Positions 33,269 to 43,207 of a stretch of 64,000 nucleotides of DNA are shown in pieces. The stretch lies in assembly GCF_900128485.1 (NCBI RefSeq), contig NZ_LT635861.1:478542-542541 (forward strand). The letters run 5' to 3'. Each line of letters opens with the position of its first letter. Position 1 is the first letter of the stretch. Source of the stretch: Duodenibacillus massiliensis. Lineage in GTDB: Bacteria; Pseudomonadota; Gammaproteobacteria; Burkholderiales; Burkholderiaceae_F. Below the pieces are notes generated by a model that saw nothing but the letters and a program-made list of their open reading frames with translations, did no database searches and was not told where the DNA came from. Both the position numbers and the translations under genes were made by a program.

Positions 33269-35137
33269 ATGCAGCAGATCAGCATAAACGACTATAAGGA
33301 ACAGTTGGCGGGACTGCCGGGGCTGCCCGGCGTCTACCGTTATTTTGATAAGGACGGCAACTGCCTTTATGTCGGCAAGGCCCGCGACTTAAAGCGCCGC
33401 GTCTCCTCGTACTTTCAGAAAAATGACCTCAGCCCGCGCATCGCCATCATGGTGCAGCAGATAGCAGCCTTTGAGACAACCGTTGTGCGAAGCGAAGCCG
33501 AAGCGTTTCTGCTGGAAAACAACCTCATCAAAACCCTCAATCCCAAGTACAACATTCTCTTTCGGGACGACAAGAGTTATCCGTATCTGAGAATTTCCGC
33601 AGACACCTTCCCGCGGGTGAGTTACTACCGCGGGAGCGTGGACCGCAAAAGCCGCTTTTTCGGGCCGTACCCCAATTCCGGCGCCGTGCGGGAAGCAATC
33701 GGCGTGCTGCAAAAAGTCTTTCGTCTGAGAGTCTGCGAAAACAATGTCTTTAAAAACCGGTCGCGTCCGTGCCTCATGGGTCAGATGGACCGGTGCTCCT
33801 GCCCCTGTACGGGCGAAATCACGCCTGAAGAATACAAAGGTGACGTCGAAAACGCCTGCCGCTTCTTAAAGGGCGAGACCGATGACGTCATGCAGGGACT
33901 TCGTGACCGCATGATGGCCGCAAGCGATAGGCTGCGCTACGAGGAAGCGGCTGTGATCCGCGACCGCATCGCGGCACTTAACGACGTGATGCATCAGCAG
34001 GCTGTGGAAACAACGGGCGCGGACACTGACGCCGACATCATTGCGGTGGCGGTGACGCAAGGCGAAGCCTGCGTAAACCTTGCCATGGTTCGCGGCGGCC
34101 GGCATTTGGGGGATCACGCCGTTTACCCCGAGATCTCACGCGGAACAGGTAAGGAATTGGCAGCCCCAGACGTTCTCGAAGCCTTTGTTGCACAGCACTA
34201 CGCCGGAGGTCAGGTTCCTGAGACCGTGATCAGTTCAGATGCAGTGGACCCGAGGGCGCTGCAGGAGACGCTGACGGAACTTGCAGGCCGGCGCATTCAG
34301 TTTGTGCATGAGCCGCAGTCCGTGCGGCGCCGCTGGCTTGAGATGGCGCAGCAAAACGCAAAGATTGCGCTTGAGCGGCACATGGCCGAAGCCGGCGGCG
34401 AGAAAAAGAGGGTGGCCGCGATGATTGAGGCACTCGGACTTACGCTTGACGAAGAGCAGCGCGCCAACCTTCAGATTGAGTGCTTTGATATTTCGCACAC
34501 CGCCGGTGAAGCAACGCAGGCCTCCTGCGTCGTTTTCCGGGGACTTGCGATGGACGGCAGCCGCTACCGGCGCTTTAACATCACCGGGATTACGCCCGGG
34601 GACGACTACGCCGCGATGAAGCAGGTGTTAACGCGAAGGTATCTCCCGGCAGCCAGAGGCGAGGCGCCGCTTCCCACTGTGGTGCTTGTTGACGGCGGCC
34701 GCGGTCAGGTGCATATGGCCAAGGACGTCTTCACTGAGCTCGGGCTTCCCATTTCCGTGATCGTGGGTGTGGCCAAAGGCGAAGGCCGAAAGACGGGGCT
34801 TGAGACGCTCATCTTTGCCGACGGCCGTCCTCCCTTGGTTTTGGGCAGTGAAAGCCCGGCATTGATGCTCATTGCCATGATCCGCGACGAAGCGCACCGC
34901 TTTGCCATCACCGGGATGCGCGCCAAGCGCAGCAAAACCCGGCAGACAAGTCGTCTTGAAGACATCGACGGGATCGGCGTGAAGCGCCGGCAGAAAATCC
35001 TCACGCACTTTGGGGGCCTTAAAGGTGTACGTAATGCGAGCGTGGAGGATATCGCTAAAATAGACGGCATTTCGCGAGCGCTCGCGCAAAAGATTTACGC
35101 ACAACTTCACGGTGTTGACGGTGTCAGTTCAACCTAA
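33269..35137 (+). CDS. uvrC: Excinuclease ABC subunit C
   Basis: A 622-residue nuclease making both incisions in nucleotide excision repair. The N-terminal GIY-YIG domain ([21 protein letters not shown]) is followed by a UVR motif ([15 protein letters not shown]), a C-terminal RNase H-like domain ([12 protein letters not shown]) and tandem HhH motifs. The ATG at 33269 matches the family start; the open frame upstream to 33206 has no homology. It overlaps pgsA by 26 bp, the conserved uvrC-pgsA pairing. Confidence 0.96.
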   Translation: MQQISINDYKEQLAGLPGLPGVYRYFDKDGNCLYVGKARDLKRRVSSYFQKNDLSPRIAIMVQQIAAFETTVVRSEAEAFLLENNLIKTLNPKYNILFRDDKSYPYLRISADTFPRVSYYRGSVDRKSRFFGPYPNSGAVREAIGVLQKVFRLRVCENNVFKNRSRPCLMGQMDRCSCPCTGEITPEEYKGDVENACRFLKGETDDVMQGLRDRMMAASDRLRYEEAAVIRDRIAALNDVMHQQAVETTGADTDADIIAVAVTQGEACVNLAMVRGGRHLGDHAVYPEISRGTGKELAAPDVLEAFVAQHYAGGQVPETVISSDAVDPRALQETLTELAGRRIQFVHEPQSVRRRWLEMAQQNAKIALERHMAEAGGEKKRVAAMIEALGLTLDEEQRANLQIECFDISHTAGEATQASCVVFRGLAMDGSRYRRFNITGITPGDDYAAMKQVLTRRYLPAARGEAPLPTVVLVDGGRGQVHMAKDVFTELGLPISVIVGVAKGEGRKTGLETLIFADGRPPLVLGSESPALMLIAMIRDEAHRFAITGMRAKRSKTRQTSRLEDIDGIGVKRRQKILTHFGGLKGVRNASVEDIAKIDGISRALAQKIYAQLHGVDGVSST

Positions 35138-35711
35138 GCCTTTTAATATTCCGATGGCCCTTACCTGGGCCCGGATTGCTTTCATTCCGCTCATTGTCGG
35201 CGTGTTTTATGTCCCCGACGCCCAGGTGAGTCCGCACATGAAAAATGTGCTCGCCTGCATCATGTTCATCATTGCGGCGATCACCGACGCACTGGACGGC
35301 TACATTGCCCGCAACTACAACATGGCTACGATGATGGGGGCGTTTCTCGATTCGGTTGCCGATAAGCTCGTGGTGTGTTCCGCGATTGTTGTGCTGCTTG
35401 CTTTTGACCGCGTTGACATGATTGTGGCTTTGATCATCGTCGGGCGCGAAATTGCCGTGACGGCCTTAAGAGAATGGATGGCCAAGATCGGCGCGGCCGC
35501 GACCGTGAAGGTCAACTGGTTCGGAAAGATCAAGACCATCGCGCAGATGACCGCGATTCCGATGCTCCTTTTCTTTGATCCCTTCTTCGGGATTGATATT
35601 TACCTTGTGGGGACGGTGCTTATCTGGGTTGCCGCCGTTCTCACCGTCTACTCGATGTTTGTTTATATGTCGGCTGCGTGGCCGCATATCGAGGGCGGGG
35701 ACGCGAAGTAA
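35112..35711 (+). CDS. pgsA: CDP-diacylglycerol-glycerol-3-phosphate 3-phosphatidyltransferase
   Basis: A 199-residue membrane enzyme that commits CDP-diacylglycerol to phosphatidylglycerol synthesis. The CDP-alcohol phosphotransferase signature D-x2-D-G-x2-A-R-x8-G-x3-D-x3-D is complete (DALDGYIAR ... GAFLDSVAD). The start is GTG at 35112 or GTG at 35121, both inside uvr[12 protein letters not shown] follows in either case. A terminator follows. Confidence 0.95.
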   Translation: MLTVSVQPKPFNIPMALTWARIAFIPLIVGVFYVPDAQVSPHMKNVLACIMFIIAAITDALDGYIARNYNMATMMGAFLDSVADKLVVCSAIVVLLAFDRVDMIVALIIVGREIAVTALREWMAKIGAAATVKVNWFGKIKTIAQMTAIPMLLFFDPFFGIDIYLVGTVLIWVAAVLTVYSMFVYMSAAWPHIEGGDAK

Positions 35712-35732
35712 GTTTGTCCCGCGCCTGTTGGT

Positions 35733-35770
35733 AAAAAACGGCTGGTTCCTTTCGGACTCAGCCGTTTTTT
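35733..35770. terminator. Terminator between pgsA and mutS
   Basis: AAAAAACGGCTG...CAGCCGTTTTTT stem-loop with T-runs on both strands, between convergent genes. Confidence 0.85.
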
Positions 35771-35781
35771 GACGCTTCTGA

Positions 35782-38457
35782 TTAACCGAGGCTCTTTGCT
35801 TTTTCCGTGAGTTCGTAGAGTTTGTTCATCGCGTCCCGCGGCGAGAGGCTGTCGATGTCGATTGCCGCGACTTCATCCACAAACGCCGTGACGGCGGGGT
35901 CGACGGCGGGCATCTCTTCGGTAAAGTCTTCCTCGGTGTCTGCGCCCTCAGTTGCTGCGGCAAAAAGGTCAAGCTGCGGACCCGTGTCTTCCTTGGCACG
36001 TTCTTCAAGTTTTTTAAGAAGCGCTTTGGCGCGCCGGATGACGCGCGCGGGGATGCCCGCAAGCGAGGCGACCGCAATGCCGTAACTCTGGCTTGCCGGG
36101 CCGTCTTTAACGTCGTGCAGAAAGACGATCCCTTTTGATGTGTTTTCCGCAGAGACGTGAACGTTGACGGCCTCGCGGCACTTTTGCGCGAGCTGCGTGA
36201 GCTCAAAGTAGTGCGTGGCAAAGAGTGTCCAGCTTCTGGTGCCTTCGGCAAGTTCTTCGGCAATCGCGCCCGCAAGACTTAAGCCGTCAAAGGTTGACGT
36301 GCCGCGGCCGATTTCATCCATCAGAACGAGGGACTCTTCGGTTGCCTGCATGAGAATCGACGCGGCTTCGGTCATCTCAACCATAAAGGTGGACCGGCCG
36401 CGGGCGAGGTCGTCTGAGGCGCCGATTCGGGTGAGGATCTTGTCGACCGGTCCGATCTGGCTGGCGGCTGCGGGCACAAAGCTTCCCGCGTACGCAAGAA
36501 GCACAATGAGTGCCACAGAGCGCATGTAGGTGGATTTTCCGCCCATGTTGGGGCCGGTAATGATGAGAAGCCGTCGTCCCGGAACGAGTGAACAGTTGTT
36601 CGGGATATAGCCGTCAATCATCTTCTCAACGACCGGGTGGCGCGCTCCGGTGATGTCAATCCCGGGAGCGCTCATCAACTGAGGTCGTGTCCAGCGCATC
36701 TCAAACGCATGACGGGCAAACCCCAGAAGAACGTCTAAGGCGGCGGCTGCGTGCGCAGCGGCAAGCAGCACCTCCACCCAGCCGTGCATGTAGGTGACAA
36801 GCTCATCCCAAAGCGCGCGCTCAATCTGAGAAGCCCGCTCTTTGGCGGAAATCCGCTGATCCTCGTACTGCTTTAATTCCGGCGTGATGTAGCGCTCGGT
36901 GTTTTTAAGCGTCTGACGCCTGCGGAAATCCGCGGGAACATTTTCGCTCTGGCCCTTGGGGACCTCGATGAAGTAGCCGCTTACGCGGTTATAGTCGATG
37001 CGAAGCGTCGCGATGCCGGTACGCTCTTTTTCGCGCGCTTCCATCGCCAGAAGCAGGTCTCCGGCATGATCCCTCATACTTCTTAACTGCGTGAGTTCCG
37101 GATCGGCTTCCGAGCGGATAACGTCGCCTTCCCTTAAGAATGTTGCCGGCTCATCAAGAAGCATCGCCTTGAGTTTTTCGTAAAGCGCATCGTCGAGCTC
37201 AAGCGCCCTGGCAAGTTCGGCAAAAATCGGGGCCTGAAGCGCTGAAACGACGGCTTTGAGGGTTTTCAGGGACGGCAGATAGTCTCTCAGAGCAGCGGCT
37301 TCCTTCGGGCGGATGCTTTTAAGCGCAATGCGCCCGGCGGTCCGCTCAATGTCGGGCATTGCGCAGAGCAGGCCCTTCAGAGGCTCGAGCGCATCGAGGT
37401 TGACCATGAGTTCGGCTACCGCCTCGTGACGCTTTTTCGCTGTCGTCGTGTCGCGCGAGGGTGTGGTGAGCCAGTTTTTTAACGCACGGCTTCCCATGCT
37501 CGAAAAACAGTTGTCCATGACGGAAAAAAGCGTCGGACCGTTGTCATTACGGAGGCTCTCGGTGATTTCGAGATTTCTGCGGCTTGCGGCATCCAAAACG
37601 ATGAAGTTGGATTCCTTCTGCAGTTCCAGCGGCGCAATGTAGGGCAGGCTCTCGCACTGGGTGTTGGCAACGTAACTTAAAAGGGCGTTGCAGGCTGAGA
37701 GTACGGCAGGCTCATTTTCAATGCCCCAGGCTTCGAGGTTATTCAACCCGAACTGCTTCTTTAAAAGTTCCCTGCCGCGCTCGGCGTCAAAGTACCAGGC
37801 GGGCATTTCGTTCACGGCCGTCTCTGCTGCCGCACCCTGCACGGTTTCTCTGAGCTCTGCGGGCACAAGAATTTCCGAGGGCGTGATGCGCGCAAGTTCC
37901 GTCGCAAGATTCTGCGGCGCAATGCTTGCGGCGCAAAAGCGGCCGTTGGTGAGCGTAAGCCACACAAGTCCGAGGTTAGCCGTCGCCGACCGGCCGATTC
38001 TTGCCACCGCAAGCAGTACGGAATCAGACTTTTCGGACAAAAGCGCGTTATCGGTGAGCGTCCCGGGCGTGACAATCCGCACGATCTTGCGGTCCATCGT
38101 GGCTTTGCCGGGTTCGTTGGGGTCGCCGATTTGCTCGCAGATTGCCACCGAGACGCCGAGTTTCACGAGGCGCGCGAGGTACTGCTCCAGCGTTGCCGCG
38201 GGGATTCCGGCCATCGGAATGGGCTTGCCCTGAAAGGTGCCCCTTTTTGTGAGCGTCAGGCCGATCAAGCGGTTGATTTTCACCGCATCGTCAAAAAACG
38301 TTTCGTAGAAGTCACCGATCCGGTAGAGAAGCATCACGCCCGGATGCTTGTCCCTCAGAATCAGATACTGCCGCATGGCGGGGGTGTGCTCGCTGTAGGG
38401 CTCTTTGGAATCGGTCTCAGCCTGAGGGCGTGTGGCTTCAGTCATCGGTGTAAACAA
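35782..38457 (-). CDS. mutS: DNA mismatch repair protein MutS
   Basis: An 891-residue mismatch-recognition ATPase. The mismatch-wedge Phe-x-Glu lies in YRIGDFYETFFD; the ATPase has Walker A GPNMGGKSTYMR, Walker B SLVLMDEIGRGTSTFDG and the conserved LFATHYFELT. The C-terminal tetramerisation tail is present. Length is close to the usual 850-890. The first ATG is at 38457; MTEATRP at 38445 is an alternative. Confidence 0.97.
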   Translation of the reverse strand: MFTPMTEATRPQAETDSKEPYSEHTPAMRQYLILRDKHPGVMLLYRIGDFYETFFDDAVKINRLIGLTLTKRGTFQGKPIPMAGIPAATLEQYLARLVKLGVSVAICEQIGDPNEPGKATMDRKIVRIVTPGTLTDNALLSEKSDSVLLAVARIGRSATANLGLVWLTLTNGRFCAASIAPQNLATELARITPSEILVPAELRETVQGAAAETAVNEMPAWYFDAERGRELLKKQFGLNNLEAWGIENEPAVLSACNALLSYVANTQCESLPYIAPLELQKESNFIVLDAASRRNLEITESLRNDNGPTLFSVMDNCFSSMGSRALKNWLTTPSRDTTTAKKRHEAVAELMVNLDALEPLKGLLCAMPDIERTAGRIALKSIRPKEAAALRDYLPSLKTLKAVVSALQAPIFAELARALELDDALYEKLKAMLLDEPATFLREGDVIRSEADPELTQLRSMRDHAGDLLLAMEAREKERTGIATLRIDYNRVSGYFIEVPKGQSENVPADFRRRQTLKNTERYITPELKQYEDQRISAKERASQIERALWDELVTYMHGWVEVLLAAAHAAAALDVLLGFARHAFEMRWTRPQLMSAPGIDITGARHPVVEKMIDGYIPNNCSLVPGRRLLIITGPNMGGKSTYMRSVALIVLLAYAGSFVPAAASQIGPVDKILTRIGASDDLARGRSTFMVEMTEAASILMQATEESLVLMDEIGRGTSTFDGLSLAGAIAEELAEGTRSWTLFATHYFELTQLAQKCREAVNVHVSAENTSKGIVFLHDVKDGPASQSYGIAVASLAGIPARVIRRAKALLKKLEERAKEDTGPQLDLFAAATEGADTEEDFTEEMPAVDPAVTAFVDEVAAIDIDSLSPRDAMNKLYELTEKAKSLG

Positions 38458-38520
38458 CTCTTAAGTTCGGCAGAAGGCCCTGAAAGACCGGATCTGCCGC
38501 ATCGGGACGGAATTCATGCA

Positions 38521-38555
38521 AAAACGCCGCAGCGTTTTGTGAAAATTGCTGCGGC
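38521..38555 (-). terminator. Terminator of suhB
   Basis: GCCGCAGC / GCTGCGGC stem, followed by a T-run when read on the minus strand, just beyond the suhB stop and before the mutS start region. Confidence 0.75.
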
Positions 38556-38583
38556 ATTTTCCGGGAAAATTGTTGAATTGGCC

Positions 38584-39384
38584 TTAACCCTTGGGTGTAC
38601 CGAAGTCACCTACCTTGGCAATCAAAGGCGCAAAGATCTTGGGCGTTCCGCAGCAGATGCAGCCATCGGCGAGGAAGTTCTCACCGCCCTTAAGGTCCGT
38701 GACGAGGCCGCCTGCTTCAAGAACGATGAGGGCTCCGGCGCAGATGTCCCAGCTTTTGAGGTTGGCTTCCCAGTAGGCGTCCAAGCGACCGCTTGCGACC
38801 CAGCAGAGATCGAGCGCTGCCGAACCCGCACGGCGCAACCCCGCGGCGTCGCGTGCGACCTTCTCAAACTTTGACATAAAGCCCGTGTAGTCGTCGTTGC
38901 GGCGGAAGGGGAACCCCGTGCCGATGAGGCTCTTACTGAATTCACTGCGGCCGGAGACGCGGATGCGGGAGTCGTTCATAAAGGCGCCCTGGCTTTTTTC
39001 CGCGTAAAAGAGTTCGTTGCGGGTGGGGTCGTACACGACGCCCACGGCGAGTTTGCCGCGGTAGGTCATGCCGATGGAGACGGCGTACTGCGGAAAACCG
39101 TGCAGGAAATTCGTGGTGCCGTCCAAGGGATCGATGTACCAGACAGACTCAGCGTCGGAATGCTGCTTGAAGTCACCTTCCTCGGCGATGATGCCGTCAT
39201 TGGGGAAGTAATGGCTGATGGTGCGGCAGATTTCTTCCTGGCAGTCGGTGTCCACACGGCTAAAGAAGTCAAACTGTGTCTTTTCGTGCACTTCGAGCGT
39301 GTCAACGCGCAGACTTTCCCGGCTGATGATCTTGCCGGCGTTTAAAGCAGCCTTGATGGCTGTCTGAAGCTGAGGAGTGGCCAT
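38584..39384 (-). CDS. suhB: Inositol-1-monophosphatase family protein SuhB
   Basis: A 266-residue Mg-dependent phosphatase. The metal site is formed by EEG (IIAEEGDF), DPLDGTTNFLHGFP and WDICAGALIVLEAGG, the three signature motifs. SuhB in E. coli also joins ribosomal RNA antitermination complexes; that second role is possible but not visible here. It stands alone between two terminators. Confidence 0.92.
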   Translation of the reverse strand: MATPQLQTAIKAALNAGKIISRESLRVDTLEVHEKTQFDFFSRVDTDCQEEICRTISHYFPNDGIIAEEGDFKQHSDAESVWYIDPLDGTTNFLHGFPQYAVSIGMTYRGKLAVGVVYDPTRNELFYAEKSQGAFMNDSRIRVSGRSEFSKSLIGTGFPFRRNDDYTGFMSKFEKVARDAAGLRRAGSAALDLCWVASGRLDAYWEANLKSWDICAGALIVLEAGGLVTDLKGGENFLADGCICCGTPKIFAPLIAKVGDFGTPKG

Positions 39385-39534
39385 TTTCTCTCAAAGAATG
39401 TCGGAAACGGGGGTGTTGTGTCGCAGGGCTTTTCCGCGTTGATTGGTAAACGGGAAAAGACTGTGCTCAACGTAACAGCAAAATATCTTTTAATTGTAAC
39501 GGCTTGATGCGCGCGCGTCAGACCTCGTCTGAGA

Positions 39535-39560
39535 AAAAATTTGCCGCCCGAAGGCGGCAA
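39535..39560 (-). terminator. Terminator of the threonine-synthase-like gene
   Basis: TTGCCGCC-CGAA-GGCGGCAA followed by a T-run on the minus strand. Confidence 0.8.
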
Positions 39561-39599
39561 AGGAAAAAAGGCTTACCAGTGCGGCAAAACGTCGGCCGG

Positions 39600-40697
39600 T
39601 CAGTGATCGGACTTGATCCCGGCGCCGCAGAGCGTAATGACGACGTCGCCCTTGGGGTTAAAGGCCTTCTTGTAGGCGTCCCAGGCAACAAAGTTTGCGG
39701 CAGTGGTGTGCTCGATGTAGTAGCCCTTTTTGGCCATCGCGGCACGCGCTTCAAGGATTTTGTCTTCAGGCGCCGTGATCACGTGAATGTTGTGTTTTTT
39801 CACCATCGCGAGAATCTCGCGGTCGCGCAGGGGCTGGCCGATCGCGATTCCTTCGGCAATCGTGGGGCTCACGGTTACCGTGGTGTCGGCGTGGCCAAGC
39901 CCCTTGTCAACCGCGGATTTCAGGGGCTGACACAGTTCGCTCTGAAGCGCCACGATCTGCGGGAAGGTCTTGATCGCACCTGAGTTATAGAGATGTTCCA
40001 GAGCCTTCACTGCTCCGATAAAGAGCGTGCCGTTACCGACGGGAACGACAACGTGGTCGGGAATGCGGCCGAGCTGCTCGAAAATCTCGTAGATGTAGGT
40101 TTTCGTACCTTCGTAAAAATAGGGATTGGCGACGTGGTTGGCGTAGTAGACGCCGTCCTCTTTGACGCGAGCGCGGCAGACGTCAGCGCAGTGGTCGCGC
40201 GTTCCCGGAATCACGTGGGCCTTGGCGCCGTGCGCTTCAATCATCGTGATCTTTTTGGGGCTTGTGCCTTCGGGAACGTAAATTTCACAGGTGATCCCCG
40301 CGCGGGCGCAGTAGGCCGCAACGGAGTTGCCGGCGTTGCCGCTTGAGTCCTGCACGCAGGTTTTGACGCCGATCGCCTTCATATGCGCCACGAGCGCTGC
40401 GGCACCGCGGTCCTTAAAGGAGAGCGTGGGCATCATGTAGTCGACCTTGACGTACATCCCGGGCTCAAGTTGAACGGTCGGCGTCATGCCTTCGCCCAAT
40501 GTCACGTCTCTCCAGCTGTCCCCGTCCACCGCCATAAAGGCGCGGTAACGGAAAATCGACCATTCGGATTTGTCGATTTTGGCCGCGTCCCAGTCGGGCG
40601 GCGTGAAGTCGAGTTCAAAAAGGCCTCCGCAGGTGCAAAACGGCGCGTGTGTCGTGGTGTCGGTGAGTGCTCCGCAGTGTATGCAGCGGTAGTTCAT
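39600..40697 (-). CDS. Threonine-synthase-like PLP enzyme with N-terminal zinc ribbon
   Basis: A 365-residue fold-type II PLP enzyme. Two Cys pairs at the N-terminus (CIHCG, CTCGG) form a zinc ribbon as in archaeal-type threonine synthases. The PLP Lys lies in LSFKDRGA and the phosphate-binding loop in DSSGNAGNSVAAY. It is much shorter than the usual beta-proteobacterial ThrC (about 470 residues, no zinc ribbon). It lies in a run with a RidA protein and a YheO/DauR-like regulator, divergent from a D-serine/D-threonine-type enzyme, so a lyase acting on a hydroxy- or diamino-acid is more likely than threonine synthesis. The exact reaction is not known. Confidence 0.75.
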   Translation of the reverse strand: MNYRCIHCGALTDTTTHAPFCTCGGLFELDFTPPDWDAAKIDKSEWSIFRYRAFMAVDGDSWRDVTLGEGMTPTVQLEPGMYVKVDYMMPTLSFKDRGAAALVAHMKAIGVKTCVQDSSGNAGNSVAAYCARAGITCEIYVPEGTSPKKITMIEAHGAKAHVIPGTRDHCADVCRARVKEDGVYYANHVANPYFYEGTKTYIYEIFEQLGRIPDHVVVPVGNGTLFIGAVKALEHLYNSGAIKTFPQIVALQSELCQPLKSAVDKGLGHADTTVTVSPTIAEGIAIGQPLRDREILAMVKKHNIHVITAPEDKILEARAAMAKKGYYIEHTTAANFVAWDAYKKAFNPKGDVVITLCGAGIKSDH

Positions 40698-40715
40698 GTC
40701 CTTTCTCCCTGTGAT

Positions 40716-41096
40716 TTAGGAATGCATTTCAGCCATGGCTTCGATTTCAACGAGGCAGCCGAAGTGAAGGCTTGTGGTGGAAACGACAATGCGTGCGGGC
40801 TTGTGTTCTCCGAAAAATTCGGCGTAGACCTCGTTAATTGCGCCCCAGTATTCCGAGGACGGCGTGTAGACGCGGCAGAGCACGACATGGTTGCGGGTGA
40901 CGCCTGCGGCTTTCAGGACCCGGTCGACGTTATTTAACGCCAGAAGCGCGTGCGCCCTGATGTCTCCGGTGCAGGGTTCTCGGGTGTCGGGATCCAGCGA
41001 AAGCTGTCCAGAGACGTAGAGCATGCCGTTGGAGATAACACCTGCGCTGTAGTGACCGGGGTTTTTGCCTTTAAAGTCCGGTGTGACGATCTGCAT
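40716..41096 (-). CDS. RidA-family enamine/imine deaminase
   Basis: A 126-residue RidA (YjgF) protein, a trimeric enzyme that hydrolyses reactive enamine/imine intermediates released by PLP dehydratases. The catalytic-Arg segment CRVYTPSSEYWGAIN and the C-terminal VEIEAMAEM are typical. It is placed between the PLP enzyme (19 bp) and its probable regulator, which supports the idea that the neighbour produces an enamine. Confidence 0.88.
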   Translation of the reverse strand: MQIVTPDFKGKNPGHYSAGVISNGMLYVSGQLSLDPDTREPCTGDIRAHALLALNNVDRVLKAAGVTRNHVVLCRVYTPSSEYWGAINEVYAEFFGEHKPARIVVSTTSLHFGCLVEIEAMAEMHS

Positions 41097-41116
41097 GGAT
41101 TTTCCTCTTATGCGGT

Positions 41117-41836
41117 TTAGTTTCGTTGTTCGGTTTTGCGGCGCTTCAAAGCATCAAGGTCACTGTAGACGGTGACTTTGGAAATGCCGAGTTTGTCGGC
41201 GGCGTATTCGAGGGCGCCCTTTACAAGAAAAACGCCTCTGTCCTGCATGAAGTCAATGAGCTGCAGGCGCTCTTCGCGGGTTTTGGCGCCCGCCGCGGTC
41301 ATGCGGTCAATGAGGCGGCACACCGACGTAAAGACGCTTTCAGCGTTGCCGGAGCCAGTTTCAGCGGTAACGGAAGCGGTGCCCGTAAGGGGGGCGGCCG
41401 GGCTTTCTGAGAGCGGATTGATGCCGGCAAGGCCTGGTAAGAGCGACGCCAGACGCTCAAAATCACGCACGGCCCCCGTGACGTCAAGGTTCACGCAGAG
41501 CGCTCCCGTGAGTTCCCCCCGGCTGTTGCGGATAAAAAGCGTGGTGCTTCGCACCGGTTTTCCCTCGTGCTCGAAAAACCAGTTGGGGGTGATGTTGGGA
41601 GTTTCTCTGGGGGTGCGGATGAGTTCGCTCACCAAGTGCCGGAAGCCCTGGCCGGGTTTGCGGCCCGTGACGTTCTCTCCTGCAACATAGACAACGGAGT
41701 GCTGCGGGGTGTCGAGGTCATGCAGGACCACTTCACAGCCTTTTCCCATCAGCTGCACGATCAGATCGGCGACAGCGGTGTAGGGGAGGAGCGGCGCTCG
41801 CACGGGAGAATTTTTTTCAGACATCGGTACTTTCAT
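41117..41836 (-). CDS. YheO/DauR-family transcriptional regulator
   Basis: A 239-residue regulator with an N-terminal PAS-like YheO domain (about 15-125; GCEVVLHDLDTPQHSVVYVAGENVTGRKPG contains the conserved core) and a C-terminal HTH (AADKLGISKVTVYSDLDALK). DauR of Pseudomonas, of the same architecture, regulates D-arginine use, and related proteins sit with RidA genes. A poorly conserved, Ala/Ser-rich linker separates the domains. It is divergent to the D-amino-acid enzyme at 41958 across a 120-bp control region, so it probably controls both sides. Confidence 0.82.
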   Translation of the reverse strand: MKVPMSEKNSPVRAPLLPYTAVADLIVQLMGKGCEVVLHDLDTPQHSVVYVAGENVTGRKPGQGFRHLVSELIRTPRETPNITPNWFFEHEGKPVRSTTLFIRNSRGELTGALCVNLDVTGAVRDFERLASLLPGLAGINPLSESPAAPLTGTASVTAETGSGNAESVFTSVCRLIDRMTAAGAKTREERLQLIDFMQDRGVFLVKGALEYAADKLGISKVTVYSDLDALKRRKTEQRN

Positions 41837-41957
41837 ATAAAAATTTCTAGATATAATTCTAAGCGCATTCGCCCCTGTTTTTCCAGTTTTTGCGTGAAAT
41901 CAGCGAAAAACGGAATTAGGACGGGGTGCAGAAAAATTTCTTGAAAAGGACGAAAAG
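41837..41957. promoter_or_regulatory. Divergent control region of the D-amino-acid-like cluster
   Basis: This AT-rich 121-bp gap lies between divergent genes. It contains AGATATAATTC near 41850, which includes a near-consensus -10 (TATAAT) on the plus strand, and a good ribosome site (AAAAGGACG) before the plus-strand gene. Operator sites are not obvious by eye. Confidence 0.5.
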
Positions 41958-43130
41958 ATGACGGTTATGGAAACGGCGGATCCGGTGGGGCTGACGCTCA
42001 CGAGCCCGGAACTGATGACACCGGCTTTTGTCATTGATGACGCGAAGCTCTCGGCCAACATTGCGCGAGCCAAAGGGAGGGCCGCAGCGCTCGGCGTCAC
42101 TTACCGTCCGCACTTAAAAACGCATAAGTCAATCGGTATCGCACGGCGCCAGATGATGACGCCCGAGGGCCCCGCAACCGTCTCAACGCTTGCGGAAGCC
42201 CGCTACTTTGCCTCTCACGGCGTCAAAGACATTCTTTATGCGGTGGGTATTGCCCCGCAGAAGCTTTCCGTAGTCAAAGCGATCCGCGACTCGGGGTGTG
42301 ATCTCAAGATCATTCTCGATAATGTGGCGGCAGCGGTCGCAGTATCAGATTTCTGCCGCAGGGAAAAGACCGAAATTCCGGTGCTTCTTGAAGTCGATGT
42401 GGACGGCCACCGCTCCGGGATTAAACCCGAAAGTGATCTGCTTTTAAAGACAGCGGCGGCGCTCACCGACGGCGCAACACTCGCGGGTGTTTTAACGCAC
42501 GCCGGAGACAGCTATGGATGTAAAACGCTTGCCGCAATTAAAGCGGCTGCAGAAGGCGAACGCACAGGGATTGTGACGGCCGCCGACCGCTTAAGAAATG
42601 CGGGGTATGAAGTCAGCATTGTTTCCGTGGGGTCTTCTCCTACGTTGATGTTCAGTGAGAGCGAATCCGGCGTCACGGAAATCCGCGCGGGCGTTTGTGC
42701 GCTTTTTGATCTCTTTATGACCAACCTCGGGGTTTGTACGCTTGACGATATCGCAGGGTCTGTTGTCACAACCGTGATCGGGCACCAGGACGAAAAGCAC
42801 CAGGTGATTTGTGATGCGGGGTTCCTCGCGATGAGCCGCGACCGCGGCACGCAGCGCCAAAAGCACGACTACGGTTACGGCCTGGTGTGTGACATCGCCG
42901 GTAAACCTTTGGACGGCGGGCGGATTTTGCTCACGGGCACCAACCAGGAGCACGGCATCATCACGCTGCCGGCGGACACGCTCTTAAAGCCCTCGGATTT
43001 TCCGGTCGGCACCCGCCTGCGGATTCTTCCGAACCATGCCTGTCCGACGGTAGCGCCTTACGAAAAGCTCCTTCTGGTTAACGGCGAAGGGCGCATCACT
43101 GAGGCGCTTGATCACGTCCGCGGGTGGTAA
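41958..43130 (+). CDS. DSD1/D-threonine aldolase-family PLP enzyme
   Basis: A 390-residue fold-type III (alanine-racemase-like) PLP enzyme. The PLP Lys lies in YRPHLKTHKS, and the metal-binding His-x-Cys in LPNHACPT near the C-terminus is the hallmark of the D-serine dehydratase (DSD1) / D-threonine aldolase / D-threo-3-hydroxyaspartate dehydratase group. It would cleave or dehydrate a D-beta-hydroxy amino acid. It is divergent from a YheO/DauR-like regulator, RidA and another PLP enzyme, so the four genes are likely one catabolic unit. The substrate cannot be decided from sequence. Confidence 0.82.
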   Translation: MTVMETADPVGLTLTSPELMTPAFVIDDAKLSANIARAKGRAAALGVTYRPHLKTHKSIGIARRQMMTPEGPATVSTLAEARYFASHGVKDILYAVGIAPQKLSVVKAIRDSGCDLKIILDNVAAAVAVSDFCRREKTEIPVLLEVDVDGHRSGIKPESDLLLKTAAALTDGATLAGVLTHAGDSYGCKTLAAIKAAAEGERTGIVTAADRLRNAGYEVSIVSVGSSPTLMFSESESGVTEIRAGVCALFDLFMTNLGVCTLDDIAGSVVTTVIGHQDEKHQVICDAGFLAMSRDRGTQRQKHDYGYGLVCDIAGKPLDGGRILLTGTNQEHGIITLPADTLLKPSDFPVGTRLRILPNHACPTVAPYEKLLLVNGEGRITEALDHVRGW

Positions 43131-43207
43131 TCGGGCCGTTAAAATAGCGCACGGCGGGCATCGGGACTGTTCCCGGTGCCTTTTTATTCTCAAGCGGGAA
43201 CATTGCT

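Noticed and set aside
39600-40697. Calling this gene thrC (housekeeping threonine synthase)
   Set aside because: It is shorter, carries an archaeal-type zinc ribbon, and is embedded with RidA, a YheO/DauR regulator and a D-amino-acid enzyme; a catabolic paralogue fits better, though not proven.
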